Source: Cerioporus squamosus (taxonomy: Eukaryota; Basidiomycota; Agaricomycetes; Polyporales; Polyporaceae). Taken from it: a stretch of 64,000 bases of DNA. This document shows, piece by piece, positions 58,738 through 64,000 of this stretch (the first letter of the stretch is position 1; each line of letters begins with the position of its first letter). Below the pieces are notes generated by a model. It was not told the origin of the DNA and ran no database searches. It saw only the letters and a program-made list of their open reading frames with translations. A program made the translations under genes and the position numbers. The stretch spans positions 1 through 64,000 of the forward strand of contig JABYQS010000152.1 in the NCBI GenBank assembly GCA_022592435.1, given 5' to 3'.

Positions 58738-61700
58738 ATGTTCAGTATGAACGTTTCAGAGCCCACGGGCGAGCGTGGCTACATTCCTATCGCCGACCAT
58801 GGCTTGTAAGTCGTGTCGCCAGCCTCGAGAAGCTCTCAGATTGCTGATTATGGTGCCGTACAGGATCGGGAACCTTCGCACGGCTGCTTTGGTACGGAAG
58901 TTGCTAGCCATCCGAACCTTGCACGTATACTGACCGTCTGCATCTCCAGGTCAGCGTCGACGGCTCTAGTGAGTGACGTCATCTTTGTCGAGCAGCATCC
59001 CTACGAGTCGTTGCGCGACATAGGCAAGCTTGAGAACCCCTAAAGGTCCAGGGCGCGTGTCCCGCGCATCCGGTTCTTGGTCGCCCGAGTAGGAACCCAG
59101 CTGACCATCCGCGCAGTTGAGAGCTATTGTGTACCCAACTTCGACTCTCCGTCCATCTTCGCTCGTATCTTGGACAAGGACAAGGCAGGGTGTCTGCAAT
59201 CCGTCTCTCAGTCCGTAGTGCTCATCTAGGCTTCAGGGCGGGCATTTCTCGATAACTCCGACCGTTGCCTTCACAACGAAGCAGAACTACCTGCCAAACT
59301 CAAACGTACGTCCGATGCCTTAGGCGGCATGTAAACGGTGCTGAGCGTATCGCCTGTAGATTCTGCAAACAAAGTATGCACTTATTATTGAGCATCTCCG
59401 TCATCGGGCGACGGGTCGCTGACCACTGCTCGATCTGCAGGTATCTGAACGAAGATGGCGTCGCCACAGTCACAGGTAGGCCAACCACTGTTGTCAGAGC
59501 CGAGCGGACAGCTGACCCTTGCGTCAGATTACCTGCCGCGCCAGCCGAGCAGTGCGACCGCTCGTCCGTTGCTCGCATGGCTTATCCGCCGTGTTGAGGT
59601 GCGGATTTTGCCAGACAGACAGAGACTCTAGTCGCAAACTCACCTTCACCAGGTCATCCGCGGGTCGATGCCGATCCGGGTCGAGTGCGCACCCGCCTTC
59701 AACTACGCCCGCTCGTCCCACACGACCGAGATCATCGTCGACACCTCGGTCGTCTGTCCCACGCCCTCCCCCCATGGCGGCCACTACAAGGCGCTATTCA
59801 CCTCGGAGGAGGCGAACCTCACGCTCGACTTGCGATACATCGCCGAGGCGTCGTTCGACAACATCGCGACGCCCGAGGTCGAGCTGCACGAGCTGGACCT
59901 GAGCAAGAAGGGGCACAAGGGCAAGGGCGTGTACACGGAGATCGTACTTACGGAGGGCCAGGCGGTCACATTTGTGCTCAGGACCCCGCCGGATGTCACA
60001 TTGCCTCCGCAGGCGCAGCCTACGCACCAGACGGCGCAGGAACTGGGTATACCGTTTGAAAGTGAGTCGGTTCCCGGACACCATTGTAACGCGGTATGGG
60101 GCTTAGGGGTGTTTTCAGAGCTCGTCGCTGGGGCCTCGACCTTGCGCCCTCCTGAAGACCCGATCCTGACCAAGGTGCGCCTCCAGGGACTGAATGCTCC
60201 TTCATACTCCAGCTAAAAGACCCCACCGCAGACGCTCCTCCGTGAGCTTCTCGAAGTGCGCACATTTTCTTCTTCTACATAATTAGAGGCTAAGACCGCT
60301 CCCCATGGTAGCAAACGAACAGCTACTGGAACGCCTGGATCCGCCGGTCGACTTATCAAGGGTCGTGGAAGGAAGCGGTGAACCGCAGCGCGCTGGCACT
60401 CAAGCTGCTCATCTACGAGCCGACGGGTGCCGTCGTCGCCAGTCCGACGTTCAGCTTGCCCGAGTACATCGGCGGCACGCGTAATTGGTAGGCTGTCCCA
60501 CTCATCTGCTCGTGATATGAGCTGATGGTCCCCGCCCGTTTGTTAGGGACTATCGGTAAGTGAACGGCTGACACCCCTCCGACTCGGAGGAGAAGCGTGG
60601 ACTCACTGTATGCGAAGCGCTTCGTGGATTCGGGACTCCTCATTCACGCTGTATGCGCTCATCCGGCTCGGGTTCACTCACGAGGCCAATGGTGAGTGAA
60701 CCCCTCACACGCGCACGAACCATTCCACCTAAACATCTGACGCTTGCTGTCTCGCAGCGTACATGGACTTCATCTTCGAGCGCGTGCGCGCCCGTGGTCC
60801 AGATGGTTCGCTGAAGATCATGTAAGTCGGTCTACGCACGCTCCATGCCAGACGGACGACGTGACCTAACCTCTGGTTTGGTCAACGCAGGTACACGATC
60901 CATGGTGCGTGGACGGTCGAACGCTCGTGCTCGGCCAAGTTGACCTGACCTCGTGCGCAGGCGAGACGGACTTCCCCGAAGAGGAGCTGAACCACCTCGA
61001 TGGGCACAAGGGCTCCAAGCCTGTGCGGTACGCTTTCCTCTTACGCTTCAAACCTAACCCCCTTGCGACTGACTCCTGACTGTCAGAATTGGGAACGGAG
61101 CGATTGATCACGTCCAGTTGGTGCGTTGTCTGTTCCAATCCATCTTGAAGTCTGCCGTGCAGGGTGGCTGATCGTGCGCGCTTCGCAGGACATCTATGGC
61201 GAACTGTGAGTTGCCTCTGTTGGACGTGGCTGCTGCATGCTGATCTCCGGGTTGCAGGATGGATTGTATATACTTATCGCAGAAGGTGCGTCTCTGCGCT
61301 CTCGCACGAGCTCTTACGAGTCGCTCAACATCTCCGTCTGTGAACGCAGTACGGTCGTCCACTGGTACGTGCTAGCGCTTGGATTCATGGACGCGTCTGA
61401 TGTGCTCTTGGCTCTCTGCAGGGTTATGATACTTGGTACGTCGACGTGCTATGTGCATTTTTGTATAGAGCAAGCCACTGACACTGCCATCATCCTGAAG
61501 GGTCGCCGTGCGCGATATGTAAGTCGTCATGCTGCCGGAAGCTTGTGTTGATTGACCTGGACGTGGATCTGACTCCTCGCGCGCCCTCTTCTGCAGCATC
61601 GAATGTGGGTGCGCTCCTTCCCCTGCTGCGAGTAGCTTGCTGAACTGCAGTTGTGTGGCAGATGTGATCGCGCACGTCCACGAGCCAGACCTGTCGATTT

Positions 61701-62851
61701 GGTATGTTCTCTCCAGCCAGTCTGGAGGAGAGGGTACTGACCGGCCTGCAGGGAGGTCCGTGGGCGACACAGACACTTCACGGTATGTTAACTTCACGAT
61801 GTGGCGGGAACACGACTGATGCCGAACTGTCGCCAGTACTCCAAGGTGAGTCACGCCCACTCCGCTCCTGCGCTGCGTGACGGACCGAACCCGGACAGGT
61901 CATGATGTGGTGAGTCTGTCTGGTCATAACTTCCCTGCGACATGCGAGCTCACTGCGCACGCCAGGGTCGCGATCGACCGCGGGATCCGCCTGGCGGAGA
62001 AACGGTCGCTGCCGTGCCCGCGGCGGAACGAGTGGTACCAGGCGCGGGACGAGCTGTACGAGGAGATCATGGCGAAGGCGTGGAACGCGGAGAAGCGGTT
62101 CTTCGCGCAGAGCTACGAGGACAAGGGCATCCTCGACTCGGCGCTGCTCATCATGCCGCTCGTGTTCTTCTCCACGCCGGTGCGTCGCAAGTGCTCTTTG
62201 TGCTGGTGAGCGGGAGGCTGACGGAAGCGGTAGTCGGACCCGCGGTTCTTGAGCACGCTGAGCGCGATTCTGCACTCGCGCGAGCGGGGCGGGTTGACAT
62301 CGAACGTGAGTGCCGCCGTGGCTGTCTTCACTGCAAGAGCCTGAACTCGGAGTCGTTCGCGTCAGGGCCTCGTCTACCGGTACGACTTTGACAAGGCGGA
62401 CGACGGCGTGGGCGGAGAGGAGGGCACGTTCTGCCTGTGCACGCTCTGGTGAGACCCTCGTGCTCGTCGCTCTCGTCCGCTGACCAGGCTGGCAGGTGCG
62501 TCGAGGCCCTCGCGCGCGCTGGCGAGTACGACAAGACGCTGCTCGCCCGGGCGGTCTCGATGTTCGAGGACTTTTTGCAGTACACGAACCACCTCGGGCT
62601 GTGCACGGAGGAGATCTCGGATGCGGGCGACGCGTGCGTACCGTGGCGATCGCTGTGTGATTGCATGCTGACATGGACGCTTTCGGGCAGACTGGGCAAC
62701 GCGGTGCAGGGTTTCACGTACGTCGTTGTTGCTGAGCATGATGCTCGTCCCGGTCGATCGTGCTCACGAATCCGGTGGTCTGCGCAGACACGTCACGCTC
62801 ATCTCGGCGGCGTACAACCTGTCCCGGATGCAGATGAAGTTCAGGGGGTAG
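58738..62851 (+). CDS. GH15 trehalase-like / glucoamylase-family hydrolase
   Basis: Cytosolic-type GH15 protein of about 700 residues with a trehalase-like N-terminal domain, related to bacterial GH15 trehalases and glucodextranases; substrate probably a small alpha-glucoside (inference). The N-terminal domain opens [20 protein letters not shown], then [17 protein letters not shown]. Catalytic (alpha/alpha)6 domain: [37 protein letters not shown] block, [18 protein letters not shown], general-acid Glu in [62 protein letters not shown]. Many introns; one starts with GC (59185-59236) and exon 59360-59373 is only 14 bp. An early intron (about 58970-59115) is long. No signal peptide. Confidence 0.88.
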
Positions 62852-63282
62852 GATTGCGGCTGAAGGTCGAAGACTGTAGAATGTACGTTACGCGACATGG
62901 GGATTGCGCGGCAATCGATCCGCGCTTCGAATTAGTGAGCACCCGCGTGAAGTCGAGCAGGCGAAGCCGCATGCGGGGAGCTCTTGCGGCGAGCCTCGCT
63001 GCTGCGCGCGGACGGTGGGGTGGATTCACAAGGAGCGTGTCCACTTTGCGGAGGGCGATTGACGTCCAGACGCGGTGCGGGGAGAGAGCGGCTGCACGGG
63101 TCCGCGATGGACAATGCACACGGAGAGATCCACGGATCGTCTGTGTGCGCATCCGTCCAAGTCTGCATCTTAACACCTGACGCGGACGTCTCTCGGATCC
63201 GGCGTCCTCCTCTCGCCGCTGCTCTCAACTGCCACCCGTCCTCGACCCCGACCCGCGACGACTTGTTCGCTGCGACCCCACG
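62852..63282. other. Upstream region of the P450 gene
   Basis: No exon seen; C-rich pyrimidine tracts near 63190-63280 fit a fungal promoter and leader. Confidence 0.45.
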
Positions 63283-64000
63283 ATGGCGCCGTTGTCTCTC
63301 CCGCCGGGCCCGCGTTACGTCACACGGCAGCTCCCCAATCTCATCTTGCCGCCCCTCGCCGTGTACGTCCTCTCGCGCCTCTCCCGCGAGCATCTCGGTC
63401 TCGCCCTCCCTCCCTGGCTCCTCGTCCTCGCGTATGCCCTCTCCTGGCCCGCCGCCCTCGTCGCACACGTCCAGTGGAAGGACTTCGCGAATGCGCGCCG
63501 CGCGCAGGCTCTCGGCGCCGTCATCCCGCGCGAGGTCGACCACAAGTACCCCGGGAGCGTCGATCTCTTGAAGGACATGTTCGTCAACGACAAGACGAAC
63601 TACCTCGGTGAGTGATCCGTCTGTGGGCGGGGCGAGGATGCGCACGGCTCATGCGCGTGCAGTCGAGACCCTCTTCAGATGGACGGAACAGTATGGCCCG
63701 ATATTCAATTTCAGGGTCATGTTCGAGGACCGGGTACGTGATTCCGTACGCATACGTCACTGCCCGACGCGCTGAGCAGGCCTCAGATGTTCACCAGCGA
63801 GCCCGAGTACATCAAGGTGTGTCCGCCAGTGCACCTCTCAGCTTGAACACGCCTCTATGCGCCGACAGATGATGCTTGCCACGGAGTTCAACCACTACGA
63901 GAAAGGCCCGCTGCTCAATTCGCAGCTCGAGACGCTTCTTGGCGTCGGGGTCTTCAACTCCGATGGTGAGCAGACTGCTGCACATGGCGCATCTACGAGA
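63283..64000 (+). CDS. Cytochrome P450, CYP63-like, 5' part
   Basis: Membrane-bound haem monooxygenase; runs off the window. Exon 1 (63283-63607) starts MAPLSLPPGPRYVTRQLPN and has two hydrophobic stretches (LAVYVLSRL and PPWLLVLAYALSWPAALVAH), a double-anchor pattern seen in the CYP63 group of white-rot fungi, which oxidises fatty acids, alkanes and aromatics. Next exons give LFRWTEQYGPIFNFRVMFED, FTSEPEYIK, MMLATEFNHYEKGPLLNSQL and LLGVGVFNSDG, matching the P450 N-terminal region up to helix C. The haem-binding Cys loop lies beyond the window. Family assignment is from the N-terminal pattern only. Confidence 0.88.

Noticed and set aside
61778..63645. Minus-strand frames of about 298 and 237 codons
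   Set aside because: Antisense shadows of the GH15 and P450 exons.

Overview
This window reads as nuclear DNA from a filamentous basidiomycete, most likely a wood-decay Agaricomycete of the polypore type (an inference). The grounds are intron-dense genes with mostly 45-70 bp introns, GC-rich coding sequence, an intron-containing tRNA-Ile(UAU), a HET-domain gene, a Plavaka-family DNA transposon, a P450 that looks like the CYP63 group, and a mitochondrial-type complex I subunit gene.

Layout. From 2.6 to 7.8 kb there is a TRAPP II subunit Trs65 homologue (minus) and a complete RNase H1 gene (plus). From 8.5 to 13.4 kb lies a membrane-anchored pepsin-type aspartyl protease (minus), split by an abnormal 2.3-kb intron full of degenerate repeats and one fold-back element. 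From 13.4 to 18 kb is gene-poor sequence holding a very clean 176-bp MITE and two small basic coiled-coil ORFs. From 18.1 to 24.4 kb are an AKAP7/ASCC1-like 2H phosphoesterase, a small membrane protein, the nucleoporin SEH1, tRNA-Ile and a class I aminotransferase with a one-base frameshift.

From 25.0 to 36.2 kb a HET-domain gene has been split by a 9.27-kb Plavaka transposon (25319-34589). The element has matching terminal inverted repeats and three apparently intact genes: transposase, a DUF6698-like partner, and an unknown 308-aa protein. From 36.2 to 39.8 kb are degenerate tandem repeats, then a dual-specificity phosphatase (39.9-40.5 kb), then about 6 kb in which I recognise no gene.

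From 46.8 kb to the end the window is gene-dense again: the complex I 51-kDa subunit, a 708-aa protein with weak HET-like features, a short-chain dehydrogenase, tRNA-Gly, a GH35 beta-galactosidase, a GH15 trehalase-like glucosidase and the 5' part of a P450. Housekeeping genes (RNase H1, SEH1, complex I, TRAPP) sit next to repeat-rich blocks that carry the mobile DNA. The GH35 and GH15 genes are neighbours on one strand and both act on sugars, but nothing in the sequence shows shared regulation.

Limits: exon boundaries were set by eye from splice signals, reading phase and family knowledge. No search was run, so family names rest on recognised motifs.
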